Counted from the stretch's first letter, positions 7,489 through 17,382 are shown. The stretch is DNA of 64,000 bases from Rhizobacter sp. AJA081-3 (GCF_017795745.1 NZ_CP059067.1:3658001-3722000); one strand, 5' to 3'. Notes: generated by a model not told the origin, from the sequence alone. Made by a program: numbers and translations.

Positions 7489-9313
7489 CGTCGCCGCCGG
7501 GCTGATCGGTCTGGCTCTGCTGCTGCAGGCCGCAGCGGCCTGGTCGCAGGGCCCGGTGCCGCGCATCGCCGTGCGCGAGTTCGAGGTCTTTTCAGATCAC
7601 AGCGGCACCCAGCCGCCCCCCGCCGACGCATCGTCGCTGCAACGCTCGGACGGCAACATCCTCGTGCCCCAGCCGGCCGAGGGTGCGCACCGCTGGCTGC
7701 GTGCGCGCGTGCAGCTCGATGCCGTGCCCGACAGCGCGGTGGCCCTGTTCGTGTCGTCGGCCAACCGCGCGCGCGTGTTCGTCAACGGGGTCCAGGTCGG
7801 CAATACCAGCGTGTCGAACGCCGAGTCCTTCGGCTGGAACCACCCGCTCTTCTACAGCATCCCGACGGCGCTGCTGAAGCACGGCGAGAACACCATCGAC
7901 GTGCGCCTGAGCGTCAACCGCTTCGGCAAGGGCGTCGTCAACGGCATGAGCCTGGGGCCGCACGCCGAACTGCAGAAGCAGTACGACCATGTGCTGTTCT
8001 GGCGCGTGACCGGCCCGCAGATCACCAGCCTCGTCACCCTGCTGCTCGGCTTCCCGGCGCTGCTGTACTGGCTGCGGCGGCGTCAGGACGCGGCCTACGG
8101 CTGGTTCGGCCTGGCCTGCGTGCTGGCTTCGGTGCGCAACGGGCACCTGTTCATCGTCGCGCCCAGCCTGAGCGGCTGGTACGAGGCCTGGGCCAGCGTG
8201 CCGCTGCACTGGATGCTGATCTCGCTGATCTTCTTTTCGTTCCGCCTGTGCCGGCGCTCGTTCCCGCGGGCCGAACGGGCCCTGCTCCTCGCTTCGGTGG
8301 CCTGGACGATCGTGGTGCTGACGGTGCCCTTCCCGCAGGTCTTCGGGCTCGGCTACGTCTGGCTCACGGCGCTGTGGATCGCGACGATCGGCTTCGTGGC
8401 CCTGCAGTACCGGCGCACCCCGCGGCTGGAGCTGGTGCTGCTGCTGTTCGCTCTGCTGGTGGCGCAGGCCTTCGGCGCGATGGACCTGCTGCTGCAGCTG
8501 GGCATCCGGCAAAGCGAGGCGCGCATCTACCTGACGCCCTACAGCATGGTGGTCTTCTCGCTGGTCATGGGCGCCAACCTGGTGGATGCCTTCGCCAGGG
8601 CGCGCACGCAGCAGGAGCGCATCAACGAGGAGCTGGATGCGCGGCTGGCCGAACGCGAGCGCGAGATCGCCGTCGAGCACGCCCGCGTGCTCGAGCTGCA
8701 GCGCGAGCGCGTGGCGGCCGAGGAGCGCGAGCGCATCGTGCGCGACATCCACGACGGCCTGGGCTCGCAGCTGATCAGCTCGATCCTGCTGGTGGAGGCC
8801 GGCACCCTGGCTGGCCCGGCCGTGGCCGGCGTGCTGCGCGAGTGCGTGGACGACTTGCGGCTGGCCATCGACTCGCTCAAGCCGGCCGGCAACGAACTGC
8901 TGCTGGTGCTGGGCAACTTCCGCTACCGCATGGAGCCGCGCCTGGCGCACGCCGGCGTGCGGCTTGATTGGCGCATCGCCGCCGACGGGGACAGCCCGCG
9001 GCTGAGCTCCGACCAGGTGCTGCACGCCCTGCGCATCGTGCAGGAGGCCTTCACCAACGCGCTCAAGCATGCGCAGCCGCGCTGCCTGAGCGTGCACTTC
9101 GAGAATCTGCCCGGCGGCGGCTGGACGCTCGCGGTGGGTGACGACGGCGAGGGCTTCGACCCGGCGGCCCTGGGAGGCCGTGGTGACGGATTGCGCAACA
9201 TGCGCTCGCGCGCCGCGCAGATCCCGGCGGTGCTGAAGATCGACAGCGGCCCGCGCGGGACGACGGTGCGCATGCTGTCGGCGATGAACGAGAATCCATC
9301 ACAGCCTTCCTGA
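7400..9313 (+). CDS. Membrane histidine kinase (HisKA_3/NarX-like) with a periplasmic domain
   Basis: Up to 637 residues. A hydrophobic leader (GLIGLALLLQAAAAWSQG) precedes a periplasmic jelly-roll-like domain of about 150 residues (WLRARVQLDAV ... NTIDVRLSVN). About six to seven hydrophobic helices follow (215-405), then a coiled coil, a HisKA_3 dimerisation helix with H451 (IVRDIHDGLGS), and a HATPase_c domain (EAFTNALKHAQ, GDDGEGFD, GDGLRNMRSRA). The layout resembles 7TMR-DISM sensor kinases. The ATG at 7400 overlaps the regulator by 89 nt, and no ATG, GTG or TTG codon lies between it and the leader, so the true start is uncertain. Partner: the regulator just upstream. Confidence 0.85.
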   Translation: MSIAPTGSWASTRAGRPFTRPRAWASSRCSVAAGLIGLALLLQAAAAWSQGPVPRIAVREFEVFSDHSGTQPPPADASSLQRSDGNILVPQPAEGAHRWLRARVQLDAVPDSAVALFVSSANRARVFVNGVQVGNTSVSNAESFGWNHPLFYSIPTALLKHGENTIDVRLSVNRFGKGVVNGMSLGPHAELQKQYDHVLFWRVTGPQITSLVTLLLGFPALLYWLRRRQDAAYGWFGLACVLASVRNGHLFIVAPSLSGWYEAWASVPLHWMLISLIFFSFRLCRRSFPRAERALLLASVAWTIVVLTVPFPQVFGLGYVWLTALWIATIGFVALQYRRTPRLELVLLLFALLVAQAFGAMDLLLQLGIRQSEARIYLTPYSMVVFSLVMGANLVDAFARARTQQERINEELDARLAEREREIAVEHARVLELQRERVAAEERERIVRDIHDGLGSQLISSILLVEAGTLAGPAVAGVLRECVDDLRLAIDSLKPAGNELLLVLGNFRYRMEPRLAHAGVRLDWRIAADGDSPRLSSDQVLHALRIVQEAFTNALKHAQPRCLSVHFENLPGGGWTLAVGDDGEGFDPAALGGRGDGLRNMRSRAAQIPAVLKIDSGPRGTTVRMLSAMNENPSQPS

Positions 9314-9318
9314 CCGCG

Positions 9319-10578
9319 ATGTTCAGCACCCTGATCGACCCGCCTCCTGCAGCCCTGGCCGATGCCCGCGAGCGCTTCGTCGTGCTGCTGCGAACGGCGC
9401 TGGCCGACGGCAGCTTCGTCAAGCTGCTGTTGAGCAAGCACGTCGGTGCGCCGGACACGCTGGAGCGCCTGACCGTTCGAGAGGTGCAGTTGCGCGGACA
9501 GCGGCAGCTGTCGTTCCTGTGGCGCCACCAGACCAAGGACGTCACCAAGAACCATCCGCTGGACGAAGGCCTGACGCAGGTCGCCGCACTGCTGGGCCGC
9601 GACTTCCACAACGCCCACCTGCTCACGCGCTCGCAGGAGATCCAGCTGGCCTTCAGCCGCAAGGGCAAGCCCAGCCTTCGCGTGGGCGCGCTCGCCGCTG
9701 AAGATCAGCCCGCCGAGACCTCAGCACACGACAAGGCCAAGCAGCGTCTGCTGCCCCTGGAGGCGCCGTTCTGGACCGACCTGGGCCTCACCCACGAGGT
9801 GAAGGGCGAGCGGCAACTGGTGCCGGCGATGTCGCGCAAGTGGAAGCAGATCAACAAGTTCATCGAGGTGATGAGCGCGGCCCTGAGGAGCAGCCCGCTG
9901 GCTGCGAGCCCCGAGGTCCACGTGGTCGACTTCGGCTCCGGCAAGGGCTACCTGACCTTCGCGATGCACGACTGGCTTGTCGGCCAGGGAAAGCGGGCGC
10001 AGGTCACCGGTGTCGAGCTGCGCGAGGACATGGTGCGCCTGTGCAATGAATCCGCCGCGCGGCACGGCCTGACCGGCCTGCACTTCGACCAGGGCGACGT
10101 GCGCAGCTACACGCCGGCGCGGCTGGACGTGATGATCGCGCTGCACGCCTGCGACACCGCCACCGACCACGCCATCCACCTCGGCCTGCGCGCCGGTGCT
10201 GCGATCATCATGTGCTCGCCCTGCTGCCACAAGCAGATCCGCCCGCAGATGCAGACTCCACCGCTGCTGCGGCCGATGCTGCAGCACGGCATCCACCTCG
10301 GCCAGGAGGCCGAGATGGTCACCGATTCGCTGCGCGCGCTGCTGCTCGAGTCGCAGGGCTACGAGACCCAGGTGTTCGAGTTCGTGGCGCTGGAGCACAC
10401 CAGCAAGAACAAGATGATCCTGGCGGTGAAGAAGAGCGGCGCGGCGCTGGCGGCCGCCGAGAAGCGCAAGCCCGAGTTGCTGGCCCAGATCGCCGAGATC
10501 AAGCGCTTCTACGGTCTGCGCGAGCAGTGCCTGGAGACGCTGATTCAAGACGACGTGGCACGCGCCGGTTCGGCCTGA
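9319..10578 (+). CDS. Class I SAM-dependent methyltransferase (Methyltransf_32-like)
   Basis: 419 residues. The N-terminal part (1-170) is probably substrate-recognising. The Rossmann methyltransferase core has motif I DFGSGKGYLTFAMHD (about 209-223), an acidic motif II (VTGVELREDMV) and ALHACDTATDHAI. A Cys-rich CSPCCHKQIRPQ signature is typical of the METTL25/RRNAD1-like family. The target (rRNA, protein or small molecule) is unknown. It starts 6 bp after the kinase gene and may be co-transcribed with it, but no functional link is evident. Confidence 0.8.
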   Translation: MFSTLIDPPPAALADARERFVVLLRTALADGSFVKLLLSKHVGAPDTLERLTVREVQLRGQRQLSFLWRHQTKDVTKNHPLDEGLTQVAALLGRDFHNAHLLTRSQEIQLAFSRKGKPSLRVGALAAEDQPAETSAHDKAKQRLLPLEAPFWTDLGLTHEVKGERQLVPAMSRKWKQINKFIEVMSAALRSSPLAASPEVHVVDFGSGKGYLTFAMHDWLVGQGKRAQVTGVELREDMVRLCNESAARHGLTGLHFDQGDVRSYTPARLDVMIALHACDTATDHAIHLGLRAGAAIIMCSPCCHKQIRPQMQTPPLLRPMLQHGIHLGQEAEMVTDSLRALLLESQGYETQVFEFVALEHTSKNKMILAVKKSGAALAAAEKRKPELLAQIAEIKRFYGLREQCLETLIQDDVARAGSA

Positions 10579-10677
10579 TACGGACTTCGGTCGCAGGTCG
10601 ACGGCGGTACCCGCGTTCTCCGGCCCGCGCGCCCATCGCTGCGGACCTTCGTGAATGTCTGCAACGGGCCGCGACCG

Positions 10678-11799
10678 TCAGTCGCATTGCGCGGCGGCGT
10701 GCGAGGAACTGGAAGCCGGCACGCCCAGCCGCCGATCGCGCCAGCGCAGGAACGGACGCTCGACGGCGTAGTGCAGCAATGCGCCGAAGAGCAGCACTGC
10801 CAGCGCGTAGCTCAGGAACAGCAGCACGCGCGAACCCTGCAGCGAGGGTGCCAGCCACATGTGCACGAGATGGAGCGCGATCTTGTGGCTCAAGTACAAG
10901 CTGTACGAGATCGCGGCGAGCCAGGCCATGCCCGGCACGCGCCAGCGGCCGATCAGGCTGCGCCGGCCGGCGCCAGCAAACACCAGCAGCCCGAACCCGA
11001 GCGACAGCACCGGCCAGCCCAGCGTGTTGGCGAGCAGCCCGGTGCGCTCTCGAAACAGCCAGAACGCCACGGCGCACACCAGCGCGCCGCCCAACAGCCA
11101 GGCGTTGGCATGCTGCTGCAGCCGCTCCCAGCCCTGCGGCCGGTAGACGCGCAGGCTGGCCAGCATCACACCCACGAGCAGGCCGTCCAACCGCATCCAG
11201 GTCGGGTAGTAGATCTCCTCGATGAACCAGTTGCGCGGGGGGTCGATCGCCGCGAAGTGCAGCCAGGTGGCGCCACGCAAAGCGACGCCGCCCAGGACCA
11301 CCGCCGCGCAGACGGCCAGGAAGCGCGGCACGCTGGCCCGCCGCGACAGCACCCAGGCCAGCAGCGGAAATACCAAGTAGAAGTGCTCCTCGACGCACAG
11401 CGACCAGGCATGCGAGAAGGCCGGGTTGCGCTCGTAGTCGATCAGCAGATTCATCGTGAACGTGGCGAACTGCCACCACGGCTGCAGGCCCGGCACCTCG
11501 CGCAGCGCCGGGAAGAACACGTAGAGCGCGAGCACCGCCGAAAACGCCGGCAGGATGCGCCAGGCCCGCCGCGCATAGAAGCCACCCAGCGAGACGGTGC
11601 CGCTGCGCCGCAACTGCTGCAGGACCTGCGTGCCGATCAGGAAGCCGCTGAGCACGAAGAAGATGTCCACGCCGGCCCAGCCGAAGCGCGACAACCAGGC
11701 GAAGTCCGCCCCCAGTCCGCCGACGAGGAAGGAATGGAAGAGCATCACCCAGACGATGGCGAGGGCTCGCAGCAGGTCCAGGCCGGGCAGGTGATTCAT
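10678..11799 (-). CDS. Acyltransferase 3 family integral membrane protein (OafA/ExoZ-like)
   Basis: 373 residues with about ten hydrophobic segments. The N-terminal signature LDLLRALAIVWVMLFHSF has the catalytic-type His, and VDIFFVLSGFLIGTQVL follows. These are hallmarks of membrane acyltransferases that O-acetylate lipopolysaccharide, exopolysaccharide or peptidoglycan. FYARRAWRILPAF and HAWSLCVEEHFYLVFPL match family motifs 3 and 4. The start is the ATG of MNHLPGLD; the 88 residues of open frame upstream are Pro/Arg-rich and not family-like. It is convergent with the methyltransferase and no glycan operon surrounds it, so the acceptor is unknown. Confidence 0.88.
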   Translation of the reverse strand: MNHLPGLDLLRALAIVWVMLFHSFLVGGLGADFAWLSRFGWAGVDIFFVLSGFLIGTQVLQQLRRSGTVSLGGFYARRAWRILPAFSAVLALYVFFPALREVPGLQPWWQFATFTMNLLIDYERNPAFSHAWSLCVEEHFYLVFPLLAWVLSRRASVPRFLAVCAAVVLGGVALRGATWLHFAAIDPPRNWFIEEIYYPTWMRLDGLLVGVMLASLRVYRPQGWERLQQHANAWLLGGALVCAVAFWLFRERTGLLANTLGWPVLSLGFGLLVFAGAGRRSLIGRWRVPGMAWLAAISYSLYLSHKIALHLVHMWLAPSLQGSRVLLFLSYALAVLLFGALLHYAVERPFLRWRDRRLGVPASSSSHAAAQCD

Positions 11800-11962
11800 C
11801 GGCAATGATTGTCGGGGCAGGCGCACGGTCCAGCGTGGCAGCCCAGGCACCCTCCAGTGCTGGAGCTGCCGCTCTCCACCTGGGGCAGATCCAGTGCTTT
11901 GGCTGGACGGCGCCACCGAGATAGCGAGCGGCCGGGCTTGTCCTGGCTGCCGCGTACGAGCG

Positions 11963-12931
11963 TCAGGGGTCAAGCGGGGCGGCCAGCCACGCCCGCAAGG
12001 CGCTCTGCGACCCATCGATGAATCCAGGCCCCCACGGACGATGATCCAGGGCGGGCCAATCATCCAGGATCCAGGCCAGCGTGAGGAACAGCCGTGCGGT
12101 CACAAGCACCGACACTTGCCGGATCAGGTTCGGTGAAGGCGTGTGTTCGGCGGCGTAGCCTTTCAGCAATGCGTCGTGCAGGGCAGCGTAGTGCCGTCGA
12201 TGGTCGTGGTTGCCCGCCAGCGGGTAGCGCAGGTACTGCAGGGTGGCAGCGAGGTCCATGGCGTGATGCCCCATCCCGCAGTCGGCGAAGTCGATGGCGC
12301 CTGCAGCGCCGCGCACGAAGAGCAGATTCCACGGGTGCAGGTCGCCGTGCACGAGGCCCCAGCATTCCGGCCCGCGGCCAAAGGCTTCGATCTCATCGTG
12401 CAGCCGCATCGCCGAATCGCGCAGCACCGCGTGATGGGCCGCGCTCAGGCGGTCCATCCCGGTTCGCGTGCCCGCGGCCCAGGCCGGCAGGTCCAGAGGT
12501 GCGGCCTGGCGCTCCGTGCGCACGCGGCCGGCGGCGCGCAACGCCGTGGCCACGCGGTGCAAGGCCCCGGTGAAACGGCCAACGGACTCCAGCCGCGTGG
12601 GGGTGAGGCCGCGGTCATGCTGGCGGCCATCCAGCCATGTCAGCAGGACTGCGTAGCGCCCATCCGGATGGCGGTGCAGTCGCGTACCTTCGGTGCAGCG
12701 TTGTGGAACCGGCACATGCAGCGCGGTGGCCGCAAGCGCCTCGAGCAAGTCCAGCTCGGTGCCGATGGCAGCGGGATCCTGGTGGCTTGCGGAGTACAGG
12801 CGCAAGGCCAGGTCAGGACTCGCCTTGGATCGTACCCGCCAAACCTCGCCGTCCAGCCGCGTCACGCAACGCAGGGCGTCGGCGCGCACACCGTGACGGC
12901 TCAGCACGGTCTCGATGAATGGATCGCGCAC
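11963..12931 (-). CDS. Aminoglycoside-phosphotransferase-fold kinase (APH/SrkA-like)
   Basis: 322 residues from a GTG start. The kinase N-lobe has a nucleotide-binding strand region (VWRVRSKASPDLALRLYS). The catalytic Brenner motif WGLVHGDLHPWNLLF and metal-binding AIDFADCGMGHHAMDLA are clear. These belong to the APH/choline-kinase/SrkA superfamily, which phosphorylates small molecules or proteins. No antibiotic context is present, so a resistance role is not supported. A 163-bp gap without visible features separates it from the downstream acyltransferase gene. Confidence 0.8.
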   Translation of the reverse strand: MRDPFIETVLSRHGVRADALRCVTRLDGEVWRVRSKASPDLALRLYSASHQDPAAIGTELDLLEALAATALHVPVPQRCTEGTRLHRHPDGRYAVLLTWLDGRQHDRGLTPTRLESVGRFTGALHRVATALRAAGRVRTERQAAPLDLPAWAAGTRTGMDRLSAAHHAVLRDSAMRLHDEIEAFGRGPECWGLVHGDLHPWNLLFVRGAAGAIDFADCGMGHHAMDLAATLQYLRYPLAGNHDHRRHYAALHDALLKGYAAEHTPSPNLIRQVSVLVTARLFLTLAWILDDWPALDHRPWGPGFIDGSQSALRAWLAAPLDP

Positions 12932-13027
12932 GGAATGAAGTGTCCTCCAGGCGCGAGCTCGACGCGAGCGCAGTCGCAGTCGTCGCGAGACGACGACCGG
13001 TTGCCGTGCAGCAGGTGGTCGAGCCCG

Positions 13028-14071
13028 TCAGGCCCGCAGGAGTTGCCGCAACTCCGCCGCCCCGGCCGGCGTCGCCATGGCAATCAAGACGGAGCCTGGT
13101 GTCAGCAGCATGTCCGGCTCGGGATTGAGCTGCAGCTGGCCTTCCCTGCGCAGGCCCACGACCAGGTATTCCGCGGCGCGCAGTTGCAGGTCGCCTACAG
13201 GGCGTGTCTTGAAGCCCGGCGCTACGGCGACATCGACCACCCGCATGGCGTCGCCCCGGTGCAGCAACTCGTCGAGAAACCCCGTAGCGTGGGGTTGCAG
13301 CATGGCGCCGGCCAGGCGCAAGGCGCCAGTGAAGTCCGGTGACACGATCTCGTCGGCCCCGGCACGCCGGCACTTGGCCACGTTGGCGACGTCATGGACA
13401 CGGGTGACGACACGCACCTTCGGACTGAGCTGCTTGGCCGAGAGCGAAATGAGCAGGTTCTTCGAGTCGTCGCCGGTGACGGCAAACACACCGGCAGCAC
13501 GTTCCAGGCCGGCAGACAGCAGCACCTGGTCGTCGGTGGCATCGTCGGCGAGCACGCGCCGGCTGTCTTGACTGGCGCCCGGCTGGCTTTGCTGAGGATT
13601 CTCCGTGACCGCCTGCAAGGGGTCGATCGCCACCCAGGTGTGGCCAGTGGCCTCCAGCTCGCGTGCAATACCGGAGCCGATTCGCCCGAGGCCGCAGATG
13701 ATGTAGTGCCCATTCATTCGGCTCACCTCCTTGAGTAGACGCGCGCGCATGCGCGCCGGATCCAGCGCCCGCGCCAGTAGCAGTGCCGTGAAGTTGGAGA
13801 ACATCACCCACACGGCGCCGATGCCGGCCAGGGCCACCCCGACATTGAACACGCGCCCCCAGACACTGCCCGACAGATCGATGGTTTCCGCGTAGCCAAT
13901 GGTGGCGACGGTGATGAAGGTCATGTAGAACGCGTCGAACGCGCTGGCGGAACCTCCTCGCGAGGCGTCGATGACCAGGAACCCGACGGTGCCGATGACG
14001 TGTACCGCCAACAGACCAGCTGCAGCCAGCATCAGGTTGTGCGCGAGTGCGCGATGGGTCGGGTTGGACAT
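13028..14071 (-). CDS. Two-TM potassium channel with RCK (TrkA-N/TrkA-C) domains and an atypical filter
   Basis: 347 residues. TM1 (about 15-35) and TM2 (about 70-95) flank a pore helix and the filter TIGYAE, where canonical channels have T-V/I-GYG-D/E. The RCK Rossmann domain begins HYIICGLGRIGSGIARELE (GxGxxG) and a TrkA-C domain ends the protein (KTRPVGDLQLRAAEYLVVGL). The family forms tetrameric ligand-gated K+ channels such as MthK. The start is the ATG of MSNPTHRALAHN; a further 21 upstream codons are open but unlike the family. The Gly-to-Ala change in the filter could alter selectivity. Confidence 0.85.
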   Translation of the reverse strand: MSNPTHRALAHNLMLAAAGLLAVHVIGTVGFLVIDASRGGSASAFDAFYMTFITVATIGYAETIDLSGSVWGRVFNVGVALAGIGAVWVMFSNFTALLLARALDPARMRARLLKEVSRMNGHYIICGLGRIGSGIARELEATGHTWVAIDPLQAVTENPQQSQPGASQDSRRVLADDATDDQVLLSAGLERAAGVFAVTGDDSKNLLISLSAKQLSPKVRVVTRVHDVANVAKCRRAGADEIVSPDFTGALRLAGAMLQPHATGFLDELLHRGDAMRVVDVAVAPGFKTRPVGDLQLRAAEYLVVGLRREGQLQLNPEPDMLLTPGSVLIAMATPAGAAELRQLLRA

Positions 14072-14442
14072 CGGCGCCAGCGGCTTCGGCAATGGCGCGA
14101 AGGGCCACCGTCCTGTCTGGGACTCTAGCCGCAAGCCCCGGTCATGGCTTGCCTTGCGTCAATGGGTAGGCGTTGGCAGTTCACGCCGCGCAACCTGATC
14201 TCGAACAACGATCCATCTGGCGCCCTGCTTCACCGCCAGCGCAGCTTCCGATTTGGTCACCCCACCGGCAAGCCACTGACCAGCGCCTCACGCTCGCCCG
14301 CGTCGACGGCTTGACCCGCGGCAAAAAACCTCAACGCCCGCAAGCACTTGCAAGGCGCCTGCGGTGTTTACCCGGGGAGGCCCGCAAAGCGGCACGCCTC
14401 TTGTGTCCTGGTTCCGCGTCGACAAACAAGGAGACGAGGACG
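14072..14442. other. 371-bp intergenic regulatory region upstream of the hydrogenase operon
   Basis: No convincing coding frame. It contains an A-tract near 14321-14327, which could help bending or IHF-type architecture, and a candidate sigma-54 promoter at 14390-14405. The Shine-Dalgarno AAGGAG of hoxK is at its 3' end. It must also hold the promoter of the divergent potassium-channel gene, which I could not identify. Confidence 0.6.
14390..14405 (+). promoter_or_regulatory. Candidate sigma-54 (-24/-12) promoter of the hydrogenase operon
   Basis: CGGCACG-N4-TTGTG has GG at 14391-14392 and GT at 14403-14404, with the required 10-bp separation. The consensus is TGGCACG-N4-TTGCW, so the -12 element has GT instead of GC. 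Predicted transcription starts about 27 bp before the hoxK ATG. Support comes from context: hoxA in the same cluster encodes a GAFTGA-containing sigma-54 activator. Confidence 0.5.
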
Positions 14443-15513
14443 ATGGAGACCTTCTACGAGGTGATGCGGCGCCAGGGCATCTCGCGCCGCAGCTTCCTCA
14501 AGTACTGCTCACTGACCGCCACCTCGCTGGGCCTGGCGCCTTCGTTCGTGCCGCAGATCGCCCACGCGATGGAAACCAAGCCGCGCACCCCGGTGCTGTG
14601 GCTGCACGGGCTGGAATGCACCTGCTGCTCGGAGAGCTTCATCCGCAGCGCGCACCCGCTCGCCAAGGACGTGGTGCTGTCGATGATCTCGCTGGACTAC
14701 GACGACACGTTGATGGCGTCGGCCGGCCACCAGGCCGAGGCCATCCTCGAAGAGATCATGGTCAAGTACAAGGGCAACTACATCCTGGCGGTAGAGGGCA
14801 ACCCGCCGCTCAACCAGGACGGCATGAGCTGCATCATCGGCGGCAAGCCCTTCCTCGATCAGCTCAAGCACGTCGCCAAGGACGCCAAGGCGATCATCAG
14901 CTGGGGCTCTTGCGCCAGCTGGGGCTGCGTGCAGGCAGCCAAGCCGAACCCGACGCAGGCCGTGCCGGTGCACAAGGTGATCACCGACAAGCCGATCATC
15001 AAGGTGCCCGGCTGCCCGCCGATCGCCGAGGTGATGACCGGCGTCATCACCTACATGCTGACCTTCGACCGCATCCCCGAGCTCGACCGCCAGGGCCGGC
15101 CGAAGATGTTCTACAGCCAGCGCATCCACGACAAGTGCTACCGCCGGCCGCACTTCGACGCCGGCCAGTTCGTCGAGGCCTTCGACGACGACAGCGCGCG
15201 CAAGGGCTACTGCCTCTACAAGGTGGGCTGCAAGGGCCCGACGACCTACAACGCCTGCTCCACCGTGCAGTGGAACGAGGGCACCAGCTTCCCGATCAAG
15301 GCCGGCCACGGCTGCATCGGCTGCTCGGAAGACGGCTTCTGGGACAAGGGCTCGTTCTACAGCCGCCTGACCGACATCCACCAGTTCGGCATCGAGGCCA
15401 ACGCCGACCAGGTCGGCGGCACGGCGGCCGGCGTGGTCGGCGCGGCGGTCGCAGCGCATGCCGCGGTGTCGGCGATCAAGCGCGTCAGCAGCCCGAAACC
15501 CTCGCAGAAATAA
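14443..15513 (+). CDS. hoxK: Membrane-bound O2-tolerant [NiFe] hydrogenase small subunit (HoxK/HupS)
   Basis: 356 residues from the ATG after AAGGAGACGAGGACG. A twin-arginine signal (RRSFLK at 15-20) ends near AHA42. Mature-protein cysteines fall at 17, 19, 20 (LECTCCSE), 115 and 120 (SCASWGC), the six-Cys pattern that ligates the [4Fe-3S] proximal cluster of O2-tolerant group 1d enzymes. C-terminal Cys/His residues ([25 protein letters not shown]) bind the medial and distal clusters. It passes electrons from HoxG to cytochrome HoxZ on the periplasmic side and is first in the operon. Confidence 0.98.
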   Translation: METFYEVMRRQGISRRSFLKYCSLTATSLGLAPSFVPQIAHAMETKPRTPVLWLHGLECTCCSESFIRSAHPLAKDVVLSMISLDYDDTLMASAGHQAEAILEEIMVKYKGNYILAVEGNPPLNQDGMSCIIGGKPFLDQLKHVAKDAKAIISWGSCASWGCVQAAKPNPTQAVPVHKVITDKPIIKVPGCPPIAEVMTGVITYMLTFDRIPELDRQGRPKMFYSQRIHDKCYRRPHFDAGQFVEAFDDDSARKGYCLYKVGCKGPTTYNACSTVQWNEGTSFPIKAGHGCIGCSEDGFWDKGSFYSRLTDIHQFGIEANADQVGGTAAGVVGAAVAAHAAVSAIKRVSSPKPSQK

Positions 15514-15525
15514 GGAACCAACCCC

Positions 15526-17382
15526 ATGGGCGCGTACGAAACGCAAGGCTTCAAGCTCGACGACAGCGGCAAGCGCATCGTCGTCGATCCGGTGACCCGC
15601 ATCGAGGGCCACATGCGCTGCGAGGTCAACCTCGACAAGAACAACGTGATCCGCAACGCCGTGTCCACCGGCACGATGTGGCGCGGCCTCGAAGTTATCC
15701 TCAAGGGCCGCGACCCGCGCGACGCCTGGGCCTTCGTCGAGCGCATCTGCGGCGTGTGCACCGGCTGCCACGCGCTGACCTCGGTTCGCGCGGTGGAGGA
15801 CGCGCTGGGCATCAAGATCCCGAAGAACGCGCACCTGATCCGCGAGATGATGGCCAAGACGCTGCAGGTGCACGACCACGCGGTGCACTTCTACCACCTG
15901 CACGCGCTCGACTGGGTCGACGTAGTGTCGGCACTGAAGGCCGACCCGAAGAAGACCAGCGAACTGCAGCAGCTCGTCTCGCCTGCGCACCCGCTGTCGT
16001 CGGCGGGCTACTTCCGCGACATCCAGAACCGGCTGAAGAAGTTCGTCGAGGCCGGCCAGCTCGGCCCCTTCATGAACGGCTACTGGGGCAACAAGGCCTA
16101 TGTGCTGCCGGCCGAGGCCAACCTGATGGCGGTGACGCACTACCTCGAGGCGCTGGACCTGCAGAAGGAGTGGGTGAAGATCCACACCATCTTCGGCGGC
16201 AAGAACCCGCACCCGAACTACCTGGTGGGCGGCGTGCCCTGCGCGATCAACATCGACGGCAACGGCGCCGCCGGCGCGCCGATCAACATGGAGCGGCTGA
16301 ACTTCGTCAAGGCACGCATCGACGAGATCATCGAGTTCAACAAGAACGTCTACATCCCCGACGTGCTGGCCATCGGCACGATCTACAAGCAGGCGGGCTG
16401 GCTGCACGGCGGCGGCCTCTCGGCCACCAACGTCAGCGACTACGGCGAGTACCCGAAGGTCAACTACGACAAGAGCACCGACCAGCTGCCCGGCGGCGTG
16501 ATCCTGAACGGCAACTGGGACGAGATCCTGCCGATCGACCCGCGCGACCCCGAGCAGGTGCAGGAGTTCGTGACGCACAGCTGGTACAAGTACGCCGACG
16601 AGACCAAGGGCCTGCACCCCTGGGACGGCGTGACCGAGCCGAACTACGCGCTGGGCGCCAACACCAAGGGCACGCGGACCAACATCGAGCAGATCGACGA
16701 GGCCGCCAAGTACTCGTGGATCAAGGCGCCGCGCTGGCGCGGCCACGCGATGGAGGTCGGCCCGCTGTCGCGCTACATCCTCGCCTACGCCCACGCGAAG
16801 AAGGGCAACAAGTACGCGCAGCGGCCGAAGGAGCAGATCGAGTACTCGGCCATGATGATCAACAGCGCCATCCCGAAGGCGCTGGGCCTGCCCGAGACGC
16901 AATACACCGCCAAGCAGCTGCTGCCCACCACCATCGGCCGCACGCTGGCGCGCGCGCTCGAGGGCCAGTACTGCGGCGAGATGATGCTCGACGACTACAA
17001 GGAGCTGGTCGCCAACATCAAGGCGGGCGACACCGCCACCGCCAACGTCGATAAGTGGGATCCGAGCACCTGGCCGAAGGAGGCCAAGGGAGTGGGCACG
17101 GTGGCCGCGCCGCGCGGCATGCTGGGCCACTGGGTGAAGATCAAGGACGGCCGCATCGAGAACTACCAGTGCGTGGTGCCGACCACCTGGAACGGCAGCC
17201 CGCGCGACGCGAAAGGCCAGATCGGCGCCTTCGAGGCCAGCCTGATGAACACGCCGATGGTCAACCCGGAGCAGCCGGTCGAGATCCTGCGCACGCTGCA
17301 CTCCTTCGACCCCTGCCTCGCCTGCTCCACGCACGTGATGAGCGCGGACGGCGCCGAGCTCACCCGCGTCAAGGTGCGCTGA
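15526..17382 (+). CDS. hoxG: Membrane-bound [NiFe] hydrogenase large subunit (HoxG/HupL)
   Basis: 618 residues. The Ni-Fe(CN)2CO site is held by [10 protein letters not shown] (Cys75, Cys78) and DPCLACSTH (Cys597, Cys600). These positions and the length equal those of the H16 enzyme. The 15 residues after His603 ([15 protein letters not shown]) are the extension removed by the protease HoxM once nickel is inserted. It oxidises H2 and co-translocates with HoxK through the Tat system, having no signal of its own. It starts 12 bp after hoxK. Confidence 0.98.
   Translation: MGAYETQGFKLDDSGKRIVVDPVTRIEGHMRCEVNLDKNNVIRNAVSTGTMWRGLEVILKGRDPRDAWAFVERICGVCTGCHALTSVRAVEDALGIKIPKNAHLIREMMAKTLQVHDHAVHFYHLHALDWVDVVSALKADPKKTSELQQLVSPAHPLSSAGYFRDIQNRLKKFVEAGQLGPFMNGYWGNKAYVLPAEANLMAVTHYLEALDLQKEWVKIHTIFGGKNPHPNYLVGGVPCAINIDGNGAAGAPINMERLNFVKARIDEIIEFNKNVYIPDVLAIGTIYKQAGWLHGGGLSATNVSDYGEYPKVNYDKSTDQLPGGVILNGNWDEILPIDPRDPEQVQEFVTHSWYKYADETKGLHPWDGVTEPNYALGANTKGTRTNIEQIDEAAKYSWIKAPRWRGHAMEVGPLSRYILAYAHAKKGNKYAQRPKEQIEYSAMMINSAIPKALGLPETQYTAKQLLPTTIGRTLARALEGQYCGEMMLDDYKELVANIKAGDTATANVDKWDPSTWPKEAKGVGTVAAPRGMLGHWVKIKDGRIENYQCVVPTTWNGSPRDAKGQIGAFEASLMNTPMVNPEQPVEILRTLHSFDPCLACSTHVMSADGAELTRVKVR

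Noticed and set aside
11963-12931. Antibiotic (aminoglycoside) resistance gene
   Set aside because: The APH fold is shared with many kinases; there is no resistance or mobile context and the sequence outside the catalytic motifs is not that of known resistance enzymes.
14128-14165. Second sigma-54-like sequence (TGGCTTGCCTTGC)
   Set aside because: The GG and GC elements are 8 bp apart instead of 10, so the spacing excludes sigma-54 recognition.
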